Below, piece after piece: positions 27,114 to 35,318 of a DNA stretch of 64,000 nt (position 1 is its first letter; every line of letters starts with the position of its first letter). The position numbers were made by a program, and so were the translations under genes. The DNA comes from Halomonas litopenaei (lineage in GTDB: Bacteria > Pseudomonadota > Gammaproteobacteria > Pseudomonadales > Halomonadaceae): positions 310,001 to 374,000 of the forward strand of contig NZ_JAEKJT010000001.1 in NCBI RefSeq assembly GCF_017303055.1, in the 5' to 3' direction. The notes below the pieces were generated by a model, which was not told the origin of the DNA, ran no database searches, and worked only from the letters and a program-made list of their open reading frames with translations.

Positions 27114-27587
27114 TCAGTCGCGCCGTCGGTAAGGATCGGGCATGGCCTGCTCTGGCCGCCAGCGTGAGCGCTCGCCATTGAGCGTCACGATAAGCTGGCG
27201 CGGCCCACCATGGTCCCGATGCTCGCAAAGATAGATACCTTGCCAGGTGCCGAGCTTCAGCTCGCCATCTCCCACCGGTATGGTCAGTGCGGGCCCCAAT
27301 AGACTCGCCTTGAGATGGGCGGGCATATCGTCGCTGCCCTCATCGGTATGGCGGTAGTAGGGAGCGTCCTGGGGCACCATTTGATTGAAATGGCGCTCGA
27401 AATCGCCGCGCACGCTGGGGTCGGCATTCTCGTTGATGGTTAGCGACGCAGACGTATGCTGGATGAACACATGCAGCAGCCCGACGCGCATCGCCGGCAG
27501 GTCCGGGAGTGCCTTGACGATCTCGTCGGTAATCAGGTGAAACCCCCGTGGACGGGCGGAGAGGCGAAGGCTGTTCTGGAACCACAT
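27114..27587 (-). CDS. YjbQ/UPF0047 family protein
   Basis: The protein has 157 residues from the ATG at 27587 ([20 protein letters not shown]); the frame is open upstream but the family begins here. Signatures are [19 protein letters not shown] (about 39-57) and [17 protein letters not shown] (about 112-128). E. coli YjbQ shows weak thiamin phosphate synthase activity; the physiological role is open. It precedes pncA convergently? No: both lie on the minus strand, and this gene is downstream of pncA with a 75-bp gap, so it may be the distal gene of the pnc operon. Confidence 0.87.
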   Translation of the reverse strand: MWFQNSLRLSARPRGFHLITDEIVKALPDLPAMRVGLLHVFIQHTSASLTINENADPSVRGDFERHFNQMVPQDAPYYRHTDEGSDDMPAHLKASLLGPALTIPVGDGELKLGTWQGIYLCEHRDHGGPRQLIVTLNGERSRWRPEQAMPDPYRRRD

Positions 27588-27662
27588 GGCGGTCGATCTC
27601 GAAGCAGAAAAGGATAAACGCTCAGAAGGTAACATCCCGAGAGCTCAGGGTGGGAAGCGTCG

Positions 27663-28307
27663 TCACAGCAGCGCGGCCAGTTCTGCTGCGTCGGCGGCCA
27701 CCACCACACCTGCGCCGCGCATGCGGGCCAGTGCCTGCTCGCATTGCTGCGGGTCGATGCCGCGACAACCTGCCAGATTAAGGTAAACCTGAAAGTCGGC
27801 GTCGCGAAGCTGCATCACCGTCGTGACGACGCAGTAGTCCAGGGCCAGTCCGCCGACGATCACCCTGTCGACGCCGCGCCCCCGCAGGAATTCGATGACA
27901 CCGGTGCTGACCCGATCATTCAAGTCGTGAAAGCAGGCGCCGTAGGGGTGGCAGTCGGGATCGAGGCCCTTGCTGACCATGTAGTCGTAGCCCTCCACCG
28001 GATGCGGCAGGCCGTCCAGCAGTTCGAAGCCGCGGGTGCCGACAACCGCATGACGGTACCAGCGGACATCGACATTGGGGCCGGCAATTGCGCTGTCGAC
28101 CGGCGTCAACAGCTCATCCTGATGCTTCGCCAGCCAGACCGGGTTGGCCGGGTGGGCGTCCCGGGAGCCTACACGCAGATCGGCAAGCCTGGCCTGGGCG
28201 TTGAGCTCGTCCACGATGGCATCGCCATCGGCTACCGGCAGCTCGTCGGGACATAGCGGGGTAAAGGTCTTCTGGGGATCGACATCGAAAGAGGCAATCT
28301 GGCTCAT
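27663..28307 (-). CDS. pncA: Nicotinamidase
   Basis: The protein has 214 residues from the ATG at 28307, which has AGGAGCGTC upstream. The isochorismatase-like fold shows the Asp of FDVDPQKTFTP (about 8), the zinc-site region SRDAHPANPVWLAKH (about 49-63), a Lys at MVSKGLDP (about 110), and the nucleophile Cys in GLALDYCVVTTVMQLRDA (about 160). It deamidates nicotinamide to nicotinic acid. It lies 86 bp downstream of pncB on the same strand, so the two form the Preiss-Handler salvage unit under the NrtR-type boxes. Confidence 0.92.
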   Translation of the reverse strand: MSQIASFDVDPQKTFTPLCPDELPVADGDAIVDELNAQARLADLRVGSRDAHPANPVWLAKHQDELLTPVDSAIAGPNVDVRWYRHAVVGTRGFELLDGLPHPVEGYDYMVSKGLDPDCHPYGACFHDLNDRVSTGVIEFLRGRGVDRVIVGGLALDYCVVTTVMQLRDADFQVYLNLAGCRGIDPQQCEQALARMRGAGVVVAADAAELAALL

Positions 28308-28339
28308 GGGACGCTCCTGAGTAACAGGCTCTGCCGGGA

Positions 28340-28385
28340 AGCGGGGCTTCTGACTAGCAGCTTCACAACTAGCGGGGCTTCTGAC
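28340..28385. repeat. Direct repeat between pncB and pncA
   Basis: AGCGGGGCTTCTGAC occurs at 28340-28354 and again at 28371-28385, inside the 86-bp gap. It is one of several short duplications at gene junctions in this window. Confidence 0.7.
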
Positions 28386-28393
28386 GAATGGAC

Positions 28394-29668
28394 TCACGCG
28401 CTGGCGAAATGCTGCCTCAGCGTTGCCACATAGGTGTCATCGATGCTCATGCTCTTGCCAGGGTCGTCGGAGATCTTGGCCACCGGCTGGCCGTTGCACT
28501 CGACCATCTTCATCACGATGCTCAGCGGCGTGTAAGGGACGCCCTGCTCGGTGGCATAGTCGCCGAGATCATTGGTCAGATAGGTGCCGATGCCAAAAAA
28601 GGTCTGGGTCCTGCCCTGGAAGTGTTGGGCGATGTCGAGCGCTCTATCGAAGGTCAGGGAGTCGCTGAAGGTCAGCGTTCGCTCCATCGGATCGATACCA
28701 AGTCGCTCGAAGTGAGAGATGAATTTTTCGCCCCAGCGTATCGGGTCGCCGCTGTCGTGGCGCACTCCCTGGTACTGCTGGCTGCGTCTGGCGTCGAAGT
28801 CCTTCAGGAAGGCATCGGATGAGATGGTATCGGTCAGCGCCACGGCAAATTGGCCGCGATAGACATCGCTCCATACATCGAGGGCGCGTCTCTGGCTTTC
28901 CTGCGCGGGCACCAGTGCCTGGTGCGCCATGATGAATTCGTGGGCCATGGTGCCGATGGCCGGCAGCTGAAACTCCCGGGCCAGATGGTAGTTCGAGGTG
29001 CCCGCGAAGTGCTCGGGAATCTCGTTGACCATGTATTCGACGACTTCACGTTGGATGGCATAGGAGAAGCGTCGACGCGTACCAAAGTCGGCGAAACGGA
29101 ACTCGGTCAGACCCCTTCGCTGCACTTCCGTCTTGAGCCGCTCGACCTTGTGGCGCAGGGTGCGTCCGATCGCCTCCTCAGGGACCTCTCCAAAGCGCCG
29201 ACGGTTGCGTATCTCGCTGACGATGGCCAGGACCGGTATCTCATAAAGAATGGTGTCTAGCCAGGGCCCCTCGACCTCGATCGCCAGTTGGCCGGCGTCG
29301 ATGGCTACTGTGACGTGTCGCGCCGGGTCGAAGCGGAAGCGCTTGAGGTAGTCGACAAAGGCAGGCTTGATCTCGCCGCGTGTGCGCAGGTAACGCAGTT
29401 GGTCATCGCTGAAGCGAAGTCGCTGGAGCTTGAGGATCGCCTGTCTGACGTCGTCGGCGTAGGCGGCCAGGTTTTCCTGGCTGCGGCAGTGAAAGCGGTA
29501 CTTGACCCAGGCAGTGGGGTAGCGCTCGAAGACCACCTGCATCATGTGGATCTTGTAGGCGTCTGTGTCCAGTAGGCTGGTGATCAGCTCGTCGCGGAAC
29601 AGCGAGCGATTGACGCCGGCAACCATCGGGTTGCGCTTTCCAGCAGGGAACCTGGGCAGGCCGTTCAT
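28394..29668 (-). CDS. pncB: Nicotinate phosphoribosyltransferase
   Basis: The protein has 424 residues from the ATG at 29668 (MNGLPRFPAGKRNPMVAG), which has GGAG 8 nt upstream. Family hallmarks are LLDTDAYKIHMMQVVFERYP (about 33-52), FGTRRRFSYAIQREVVEYM (about 195-213), GTSNYHLAREFQL (about 222), and VRHDSGDPIRWGEKFI (about 300-315), with the active-site histidine. It converts nicotinate plus PRPP to nicotinate mononucleotide for NAD salvage. It heads the pncB-pncA operon, divergent from nrtR. Confidence 0.95.
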   Translation of the reverse strand: MNGLPRFPAGKRNPMVAGVNRSLFRDELITSLLDTDAYKIHMMQVVFERYPTAWVKYRFHCRSQENLAAYADDVRQAILKLQRLRFSDDQLRYLRTRGEIKPAFVDYLKRFRFDPARHVTVAIDAGQLAIEVEGPWLDTILYEIPVLAIVSEIRNRRRFGEVPEEAIGRTLRHKVERLKTEVQRRGLTEFRFADFGTRRRFSYAIQREVVEYMVNEIPEHFAGTSNYHLAREFQLPAIGTMAHEFIMAHQALVPAQESQRRALDVWSDVYRGQFAVALTDTISSDAFLKDFDARRSQQYQGVRHDSGDPIRWGEKFISHFERLGIDPMERTLTFSDSLTFDRALDIAQHFQGRTQTFFGIGTYLTNDLGDYATEQGVPYTPLSIVMKMVECNGQPVAKISDDPGKSMSIDDTYVATLRQHFASA

Positions 29669-29684
29669 GGGGGCGCTCCATACT

Positions 29685-29699
29685 GTCAAGTATTTTGAC
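29685..29699. promoter_or_regulatory. NrtR-type operator 1 (pncB side)
   Basis: Palindrome GTCAA-GTATT-TTGAC, with half-sites separated by 5 nt, 16 bp upstream of the pncB start. It matches the second copy at 29731-29745. Binding by the divergent Nudix/wHTH regulator is inferred from context. Confidence 0.75.
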
Positions 29700-29730
29700 T
29701 AAATGCAGTCTGCGTGCTGCATGTTCTTTT

Positions 29731-29745
29731 GTCAAACAGTTTGAC
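29731..29745. promoter_or_regulatory. NrtR-type operator 2 (nrtR side)
   Basis: Palindrome GTCAA-ACAGT-TTGAC with the same half-sites and spacing as the first copy; the centres are 46 bp apart. It lies 53 bp before the nrtR start and probably serves autoregulation and repression of pncB. Confidence 0.75.
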
Positions 29746-29798
29746 TGTAGTCCGGTGTCCTTTACACTGGCGGCACAGCATCTGCCTTGAGGTACGCC

Positions 29799-30560
29799 AT
29801 GATCGTCACCCTGGATTTCGTCTGCATCCGGCTCCATCCAGAGTCTCGGGCACCGGAAGTGCTGTTGCGAAAGCGGGAGACGTCACCCGAACCTGGGAGC
29901 TATGGCCTGGTCGGCGGCTGGATCCGCGAGCAGTCCCAAGGACCGATCCAGCCACAGACCCAGGAGCGGACCCAGAAGCCAGGCGAAGGAGGAGACAGCT
30001 GTCTCGATGATGCTGTGCATCGTATCTTGCGCGACAAGGTGGGGCTAGCGCCCAGCTATCTGGAACAGGTCAGGGCCCAGGGCAGTCTCTACCGCGACAT
30101 AGCGCGAGGATGGTCCGTCACCATTCCTCATCTTTGCCTGTTCAATCGCACCGACAACGATCGTCTTGCCCTCCAGGATCACCTGCGTTGGGCCTCGCTG
30201 TGGGACCTGTTGGACAGCAGGGTGCCTCTGCCGTTTGACCACCTGACGCTGGTCAGCAGTGCGTATCAGGCCTTCGTCAACAAGATCAAGTACTCGTCGT
30301 TGTTGCTCTACCTGCTGCCGTCGGAGGTAACCATCGGTGAGATCGTCGATGCCTACGCCACCTTCGGTATCGAGGTGAAGAAGCAAACCGTCATCAACCG
30401 CTGGATCAAGGCAGGCCTGCTCGAGGAAACCGGCACCACCCGAGCGGTCAGCAGCAAGGGGCCACCTGCGCGCCTGTTTCGCCTGACGGAACCCTCCCTC
30501 AGCTACTTCGAGAGCGCCATTGGTAAAAGCCTGCCCGCCGCCCCAGCTACCATTGCCTAG
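29799..30560 (+). CDS. nrtR: NrtR, Nudix-related regulator of NAD metabolism
   Basis: The protein has 253 residues from the ATG at 29799 with GAGG 6 nt upstream; an upstream TTG at 29787 is less likely. The N-terminal Nudix-like domain covers about 1-150 (TLDFVCIRLHPES, GSYGLVGGWIREQ), and the C-terminal winged helix about 160-235 (FVNKIKYSSLLLYLLPSEVT, TVINRWIKAGLLEETGTTR). The Nudix box lacks the usual REUxEE glutamates (RILRDKVGL) and is split by a Gln/Pro/Gly insertion at about 43-65, so it is predicted not to hydrolyse but to sense ADP-ribose-like ligands. It represses pnc genes by analogy to known NrtR. Confidence 0.88.
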   Translation: MIVTLDFVCIRLHPESRAPEVLLRKRETSPEPGSYGLVGGWIREQSQGPIQPQTQERTQKPGEGGDSCLDDAVHRILRDKVGLAPSYLEQVRAQGSLYRDIARGWSVTIPHLCLFNRTDNDRLALQDHLRWASLWDLLDSRVPLPFDHLTLVSSAYQAFVNKIKYSSLLLYLLPSEVTIGEIVDAYATFGIEVKKQTVINRWIKAGLLEETGTTRAVSSKGPPARLFRLTEPSLSYFESAIGKSLPAAPATIA

Positions 30561-31075
30561 GTAGCGCTGCCGGGACGGTAGTGAAGAGAGCTCTCCTGTC
30601 AGCAGGGGAGAATAGCGATGTCGTCGCTCCGCCATTGGGGACAATAGGGCGCTGTCTTTGCCGTCATCTGGCTGGCGCGTTCTATTGCTTGGGTTTCACA
30701 TTGTCCGCTATGTATGCACTGCCGCGACGATCTTAAAAAGAGGTGTGCATGATATCTATGCTTCCAGGAGCAGATATTCGGCCAGTCATAAAAGACTGAT
30801 CCCTTGAAATTGGAACAAACCTTTGAGGTGAAGTCTGTTATCGCGCCACCTTCACTCGGGCATTAGCGTGTCGGTGCATCGGAGTAGAGATTTGATGGGC
30901 TTGGCATGAAAAATATTAGCGTGGTGATCGACTAGCAAAGTGTGCTGAAGTGAAGAATTATTCCCTCGTGCGGGTTCAATAGGACAATGCTGAAATTCTC
31001 ATCATCGCATACGCTTGAGTATGGCCGGAACTAGTGGGTAGGCCATAGTACCTGGTGGCTCTTCTTGAGGCGGAT
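30561..31075. other. AT-richer intergenic region upstream of the T1SS-143 protein
   Basis: 515 bp without a gene. From about 30680 the sequence is clearly more AT-rich than the neighbours. It should hold the promoter of the gene at 31076. No RNA gene or clear operator was identified. Confidence 0.5.
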
Positions 31076-32998
31076 ATGAACGGTGAGGATACGATGTCAC
31101 AGACTTCAGTGAATGTTGGTGCGCGATCTGTACCTGACAGCAATGGGGCGTTTAGTGAATATCGAGTGTTGAGTGAATATGACGTCTATAGTCCTAATGG
31201 GCATGATTACTACCCATATCCAGAAAGTAGTTATTATCATGGATATCTGAATTATAGTTTCGGTGCGCTCAGGCCCGCGACGGAGGGAGCTTTTCGCTGG
31301 TCGACGGAGAGTTTGCCCACATTGACGTCACTCGGCGAGGTACTGTCCTACGTAGTATCGGAAGATGGCTTAACACTCACCGCAGAAACAGCAGACCGCA
31401 TTCCGGTCTTTCGACTCGTGGTAGAAGATGTGCTGGCAGGCCGCTATAAGGCTTTTCTATACGAAGCACTGGATCATGCCAACCCTACGTCACAGAGCGG
31501 GTTTTCGTTTGATGGTGGCAACTCACTTATTATCGATGTGGAGTACATCCTGACCGACAGCGAGGGCAATACGGCATCCAGTGCCTTACGTTTACAGGTT
31601 AACGACAGTCGTCCTCTTGCACGCAGTGATCACGTTGATGCTGAAAAGGGAGCGTTATCGGTATCGAGGAATGTGCTTGAGAATGACATAGATCGGGTGG
31701 ACGGCTTGGCTCTTTATAGAGCAGAGGTGGAGGGGGGAGATGCGGTTGGCCAGGTCAGTTTTACCACTGAGGGAGAGATCACCTTTACTCCGAATAGCGA
31801 TTTTGGGGGGCTTGCGACGATTCTATATGACGCGATAGACGGTGACGGAGATATAGCCAGGGAGGTATTCACGGTCTTTGTTCCTGGAGACCGGCCAGTG
31901 ACGCCTGATTCCGATTTCGGCAACAGTAGCTTAAGCCCCATGGTGACCATGCGCGAATCGCGTATTGCCAGGGGGGAGGTTGAGAAGGGATTATTGGGCT
32001 ACGACGTCGGCCTCGATGGAGCGGGCCGCTTCACCTGGCATCTGCCCGACCTTCCTGGCCTGACAACGGAAAGTGGGAGTTCGGTGAGTTGGTCGATTTC
32101 GCGTGCAGGACGTCAATTGGAGGGCCGTGATGAGAATGGTGACCGCGTCATCTTGGTTCAGAATGGTGATTTAGAGCAGGGCGCTTATACAGTGGCCCTG
32201 TTCCAGCCTCTGGATCATGACAGTGTGGGAAAGGAGTATTTAAGCAGGCCCTGGCTGTTAGATTTGGATATTGGCTATACGATCACCGATAGCTTCGCAA
32301 CTGACGGAAGCGAAGGAGATAGCGCATCCGGCGTGCTTCATATTGATATCCTGGATGACCCTACCGTGACGTCTGCGCGGGCATATCGCACAGATGACGA
32401 CGTAACTGCAGAGCCCTCTGTCGCTACCTCTGACGTTAGTGCGCTCGTCGCTCCTGTGGCCAGTGCATCCGCTTCCCCCGACGCCAGTGTTCTCGCTTCT
32501 GCTGTTGAGGTGGAGTCAGATCGACAGATCGAGAGCAGTTCCAGCTTTCAGGGCGGCTACAGCTTCAATGCCAGCTTTGATGCCGGCACCAGTGCAGGCT
32601 ACTTCTTGAATATGGGTTCCGGCTTTGATGCCAGTTCCACTATCAGCTGGGAGGGGCGCTTTGGTGACAAGGTCGTCACGTTTGATCTGGATGCCGAGCG
32701 AGTGGCCGAGGTAGGGGAGGGTACGCTGACAAGCAGCGGTTCGGTTGAGGTAGCGCTCAGCATTAGCGATCTATTGGATGACTCCGACGAGGGCGATGTA
32801 GTGTTTGCCATGGAGGCAACACTGGATAGTCATGTGCCGGCGAGCAGCGGTCAAGGGGCCGATTCCACCTCCAGTATCGACGCCCAAGCTAGTAGCAGTG
32901 TCCAGGCGCCGGGTCTTGCCTGGGCCTCTGGCTTCCAGTGGGGCAGTGACAACCCTCTCGGCCAATGGCTTGGGGAGAGCAACCTTTTCCACGAATGA
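31076..32998 (+). CDS. Secreted-type protein with two T1SS-143-like repeats and a cadherin-like segment
   Basis: The protein has about 640 residues and is acidic, with no signal peptide. Two copies of a module of about 150 residues occur at about 30-185 and 290-440. Each shows a YKAFLYEALDHANP- or YTVALFQPLDHDSV-type strand, then a hydrophobic strand, TDSEGN / TDGSEGDSASG, and a closing L-x-V/I-x-I-DD/NDS strand. This is the T1SS-143 pattern of giant type I adhesins. Between them, about 180-280, is a cadherin/VCBS-like segment (ARSDHVDAEKGALSVSRNVL, then FTPNSDFGGLATILYDA). A Ser/Ala-rich linker and a beta-rich C terminus follow. No RTX nonapeptides were seen. The start at 31076 has GAGG 5 nt upstream; 31094 is an alternative. 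AT-rich base use differs from the neighbours. Function unknown; probably cell-surface. Confidence 0.7.
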   Translation: MNGEDTMSQTSVNVGARSVPDSNGAFSEYRVLSEYDVYSPNGHDYYPYPESSYYHGYLNYSFGALRPATEGAFRWSTESLPTLTSLGEVLSYVVSEDGLTLTAETADRIPVFRLVVEDVLAGRYKAFLYEALDHANPTSQSGFSFDGGNSLIIDVEYILTDSEGNTASSALRLQVNDSRPLARSDHVDAEKGALSVSRNVLENDIDRVDGLALYRAEVEGGDAVGQVSFTTEGEITFTPNSDFGGLATILYDAIDGDGDIAREVFTVFVPGDRPVTPDSDFGNSSLSPMVTMRESRIARGEVEKGLLGYDVGLDGAGRFTWHLPDLPGLTTESGSSVSWSISRAGRQLEGRDENGDRVILVQNGDLEQGAYTVALFQPLDHDSVGKEYLSRPWLLDLDIGYTITDSFATDGSEGDSASGVLHIDILDDPTVTSARAYRTDDDVTAEPSVATSDVSALVAPVASASASPDASVLASAVEVESDRQIESSSSFQGGYSFNASFDAGTSAGYFLNMGSGFDASSTISWEGRFGDKVVTFDLDAERVAEVGEGTLTSSGSVEVALSISDLLDDSDEGDVVFAMEATLDSHVPASSGQGADSTSSIDAQASSSVQAPGLAWASGFQWGSDNPLGQWLGESNLFHE

Positions 32999-33010
32999 TG
33001 ACGGGCGATA

Positions 33011-33034
33011 CGCACCCTGCCACGGCAGGGTGCG
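33011..33034 (+). terminator. Terminator hairpin after the T1SS-143 protein gene
   Basis: An 11-bp perfect stem CGCACCCTGCC / GGCAGGGTGCG with a 2-nt AC loop (loop probably opens to four), followed by TTGTCCTGTT. It lies 13 bp after the stop. Confidence 0.75.
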
Positions 33035-33115
33035 TTGTCCTGTTCTAGGAGGCTTGTTCAAGGTGTCGTGGCAAAGATGGTGTCCCAGTAAGAGGTCAGG
33101 ACACTGGGGTAGCCA

Positions 33116-33940
33116 TCACTCGACCAGCAATGGGAACAAGGGGTGATCCATGGGGCTTCCTGCCGGCAGCTGTTCATCCAGGCCTGGAAAAGGAGGAGAG
33201 GTCGTCCAGCGTCGCGGGGCGTGGACCATGTCATCGCCGAGCAGCCGGACGGAGAAGGCGCGGCGACGTTGCGGCCCCCTGACCCCACCTGCCGCATGCA
33301 GCGTCAGCATATTGAAGAACACGGCGTCGCCGGGCTCCAGCGCCCAGCCCACAATGGGGTAACGCTCGCGGTGAGCCTCGATGTCAGGCAGGTCGGCAAG
33401 ACTGCCTTCAGGGAACCACTTCGCTTCATTGTCCATAAAGGTGCGGGGCATCAGCCACGGCCCCTTGTGCGACCCCGCCACGAATTCAAGGGTTGAGGCC
33501 CGCGGTACCGGGTCGACCGGCAGCCACATGCTCAGGTTCTGATGACCCTCAACGTTGTAGTAGGGCTGATCCTGGTGCCAGGGCGTGCGCTGTCGTGTAC
33601 CCGGCTCCTTGACCAGCACATGGTCATGGTAGAGGCGTACCTGGCGCGAGCCCATCAGTCGCTGGCCGATCAACCCCAAGGGCGAGTCAAAGATAAAGTG
33701 ACGATAGGCCGGGTTGTCTTGCCAGTTGCAGAAATCCTCGAAGAACCAGCCTGGATCGTCTGGACGACTGGCCACCTTGGCGCGAGGGCTCGGGTGCCGG
33801 ATGTTGTGCTCGATGCCATCTGCCAGTCGGGCGAGTTCTTTTGGACAGAAGATGCCCCGTAGGCAGATGGCGCCGTCTCGCTGAAAGTCTGCCACAACGT
33901 CGTCATTGACGATGGTGTCAGGATGTATACGTAGGTTCAT
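33116..33940 (-). CDS. Phytanoyl-CoA dioxygenase-family Fe(II)/2-oxoglutarate oxygenase
   Basis: The protein has 274 residues from the ATG at 33940, which overlaps the upstream gene stop by 4 bp (ATGA). The PhyH fold shows the iron triad HQD in RTPWHQDQPYYNVEGHQNLS (about 123-142) and a distal His in FFNMLTLHAAGGVRGPQRRR (about 207-226), with the 2-oxoglutarate Arg near RRRAFSVRLLGDD. It hydroxylates an unknown substrate. EctD, which makes hydroxyectoine, belongs to the same superfamily, but the EctD motifs are not evident. It is the third gene of an operon after a transporter and an ArgE-like deacylase. Confidence 0.85.
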   Translation of the reverse strand: MNLRIHPDTIVNDDVVADFQRDGAICLRGIFCPKELARLADGIEHNIRHPSPRAKVASRPDDPGWFFEDFCNWQDNPAYRHFIFDSPLGLIGQRLMGSRQVRLYHDHVLVKEPGTRQRTPWHQDQPYYNVEGHQNLSMWLPVDPVPRASTLEFVAGSHKGPWLMPRTFMDNEAKWFPEGSLADLPDIEAHRERYPIVGWALEPGDAVFFNMLTLHAAGGVRGPQRRRAFSVRLLGDDMVHAPRRWTTSPPFPGLDEQLPAGSPMDHPLFPLLVE

Positions 33941-35298
33941 GTGCACTCCGCTTCAGCTGAGCCAGGAATCGGGAAGGCGAGCGCTGCCAATAGACGGGTG
34001 AAGAACTGCTCGCACTGAATGACCTGCTCAAAGGTGATGTATTCATCGGGCCGGTGGGCCTGGTGGATGCTGCCGGGGCCACAGATGACCGTCGGCGCAC
34101 CCAACTGGGCAAACAGCCCGCCCTCACAGCCGAACCCCAGCGCCATAGGCTGGGCGGGGCTGCCGGCCAGGTCGGCGATCCAGCGGGGGAACTCGCGGCG
34201 CCGCTCATCAAGTGCCGGATAGTGCCCCAGGCTTTCGAGCTTCAGGGCTCCGCGCTGAGTTCGGCCGGCCTGCGTTGTGTCTGTTGCCGACCCAGCGGGG
34301 GACGGTGGTTCAATAGGAAATGAGGCGCAGGCCCCGGGCAAAGAGGCCGTGCTGTGAGAGCCCGTGTCGTGAGAGTCCGTGCTCAGGCATCCATGAGGTC
34401 GGGATGCATCGATCTTGGATTCCAGCGGGTCACCAACTGCGGAAGGCGGATAGAGCCTTTGCAGGTACTCGCGCAGTTCCTCGACACGCTGATCGGGCAG
34501 GCAGCGCATCTCGATATCCATCTCGCAGCGTTCCGGGATGCGGTTAAGGACGGTGCCGCCGTGAATGGTGCCGACGTGCACGGTGGACCAGGGAGGGTCG
34601 AACCGAATGTCGTGCAGGGCCTGCTGGCGTTTTTCCTGAGCCAGCTGGCGCAGATCAAGTAGCACATCGGCGGCCAGGTCGATGGCATTGATGCCGCGTT
34701 CTGGATAGCCGGAATGGCCACCGACGCCGTTCAGGACAGCGCGAAGACCCACGTGGCCCTTGTGAGCAGTGGCAACGCGCATCTCGGTGGGTTCGCCGAT
34801 GATGACGCCTCTTAGTCGCTCCTGTTGCCTGGCCAGCACTGGCAGCATCAGCGGGGCGCCCTGGCAGCCCACCTCTTCATCGAAGGACAGGGCCAGGATG
34901 ACCCCATGGCGTGAGCGATGTCGCTGGTGCCAGGCCGTCAGTCGGGTCAGCGCGACGCCAACAAATCCTTTCATGTCAGCGGTGCCGCGGCCGTAAAGCC
35001 GGCTCCGGTGTCGACGCGGAGTAAAGGGTGGGGTGATCTGCCAGTTTTGGCCGTCCGCGGGCACCACATCGGAGTGTCCCGAGACGATGATCGCCGGCGC
35101 CTCCCTGGGTCCAAATTCGGCGATAAGGTTGGCCTTGTCGCCCGTGCCGTTACGACACAGCGTGACGGTCACGCCTCGCCGTTCCAGCCAGCCTGCGATG
35201 AACTCGATCATCGGCAGATTCGAGTGTCGACTCGTGGTATCAAAAGCCACCAGGCGTTCGATCATGGGCACGCTGGCAGGTAACGCGATATCGGCCAA
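33937..35298 (-). CDS. ArgE-like M20-family N-acyl deacylase with internal insertion
   Basis: The protein has 453 residues from a TTG at 35298, with GAGGAG 9 nt upstream; a downstream ATG at 35266 is an alternative. M20 metallopeptidase motifs are VSGHSDVVPADGQNW (about 70-84), YGRGTADMKGFVGVALT (about 98-114), LSFDEEVGCQGAPLML (about 130-145), GEPTEMRVATAHKGHVGL and GVGGHSGYPERGINAIDLA. ArgE proteins deacetylate N-acetylornithine. An extra segment of about 60 residues, roughly 291-353 (Ser/His/Thr/Pro-rich, with DSHDTGSHSTAS), contains an in-frame nucleotide repeat and accounts for the length over the usual 385. The operon context suggests catabolism of an N-acyl compound rather than arginine synthesis. 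Confidence 0.83.
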   Translation of the reverse strand: MADIALPASVPMIERLVAFDTTSRHSNLPMIEFIAGWLERRGVTVTLCRNGTGDKANLIAEFGPREAPAIIVSGHSDVVPADGQNWQITPPFTPRRHRSRLYGRGTADMKGFVGVALTRLTAWHQRHRSRHGVILALSFDEEVGCQGAPLMLPVLARQQERLRGVIIGEPTEMRVATAHKGHVGLRAVLNGVGGHSGYPERGINAIDLAADVLLDLRQLAQEKRQQALHDIRFDPPWSTVHVGTIHGGTVLNRIPERCEMDIEMRCLPDQRVEELREYLQRLYPPSAVGDPLESKIDASRPHGCLSTDSHDTGSHSTASLPGACASFPIEPPSPAGSATDTTQAGRTQRGALKLESLGHYPALDERRREFPRWIADLAGSPAQPMALGFGCEGGLFAQLGAPTVICGPGSIHQAHRPDEYITFEQVIQCEQFFTRLLAALAFPIPGSAEAECT

Positions 35299-35318
35299 CC
35301 CTTGTCTCCTCGCAGGTG

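Noticed and set aside
33116..33940. PhyH-type oxygenase as ectoine hydroxylase (EctD)
   Set aside because: Same superfamily, but I could not find the EctD signature and no ect genes are nearby.
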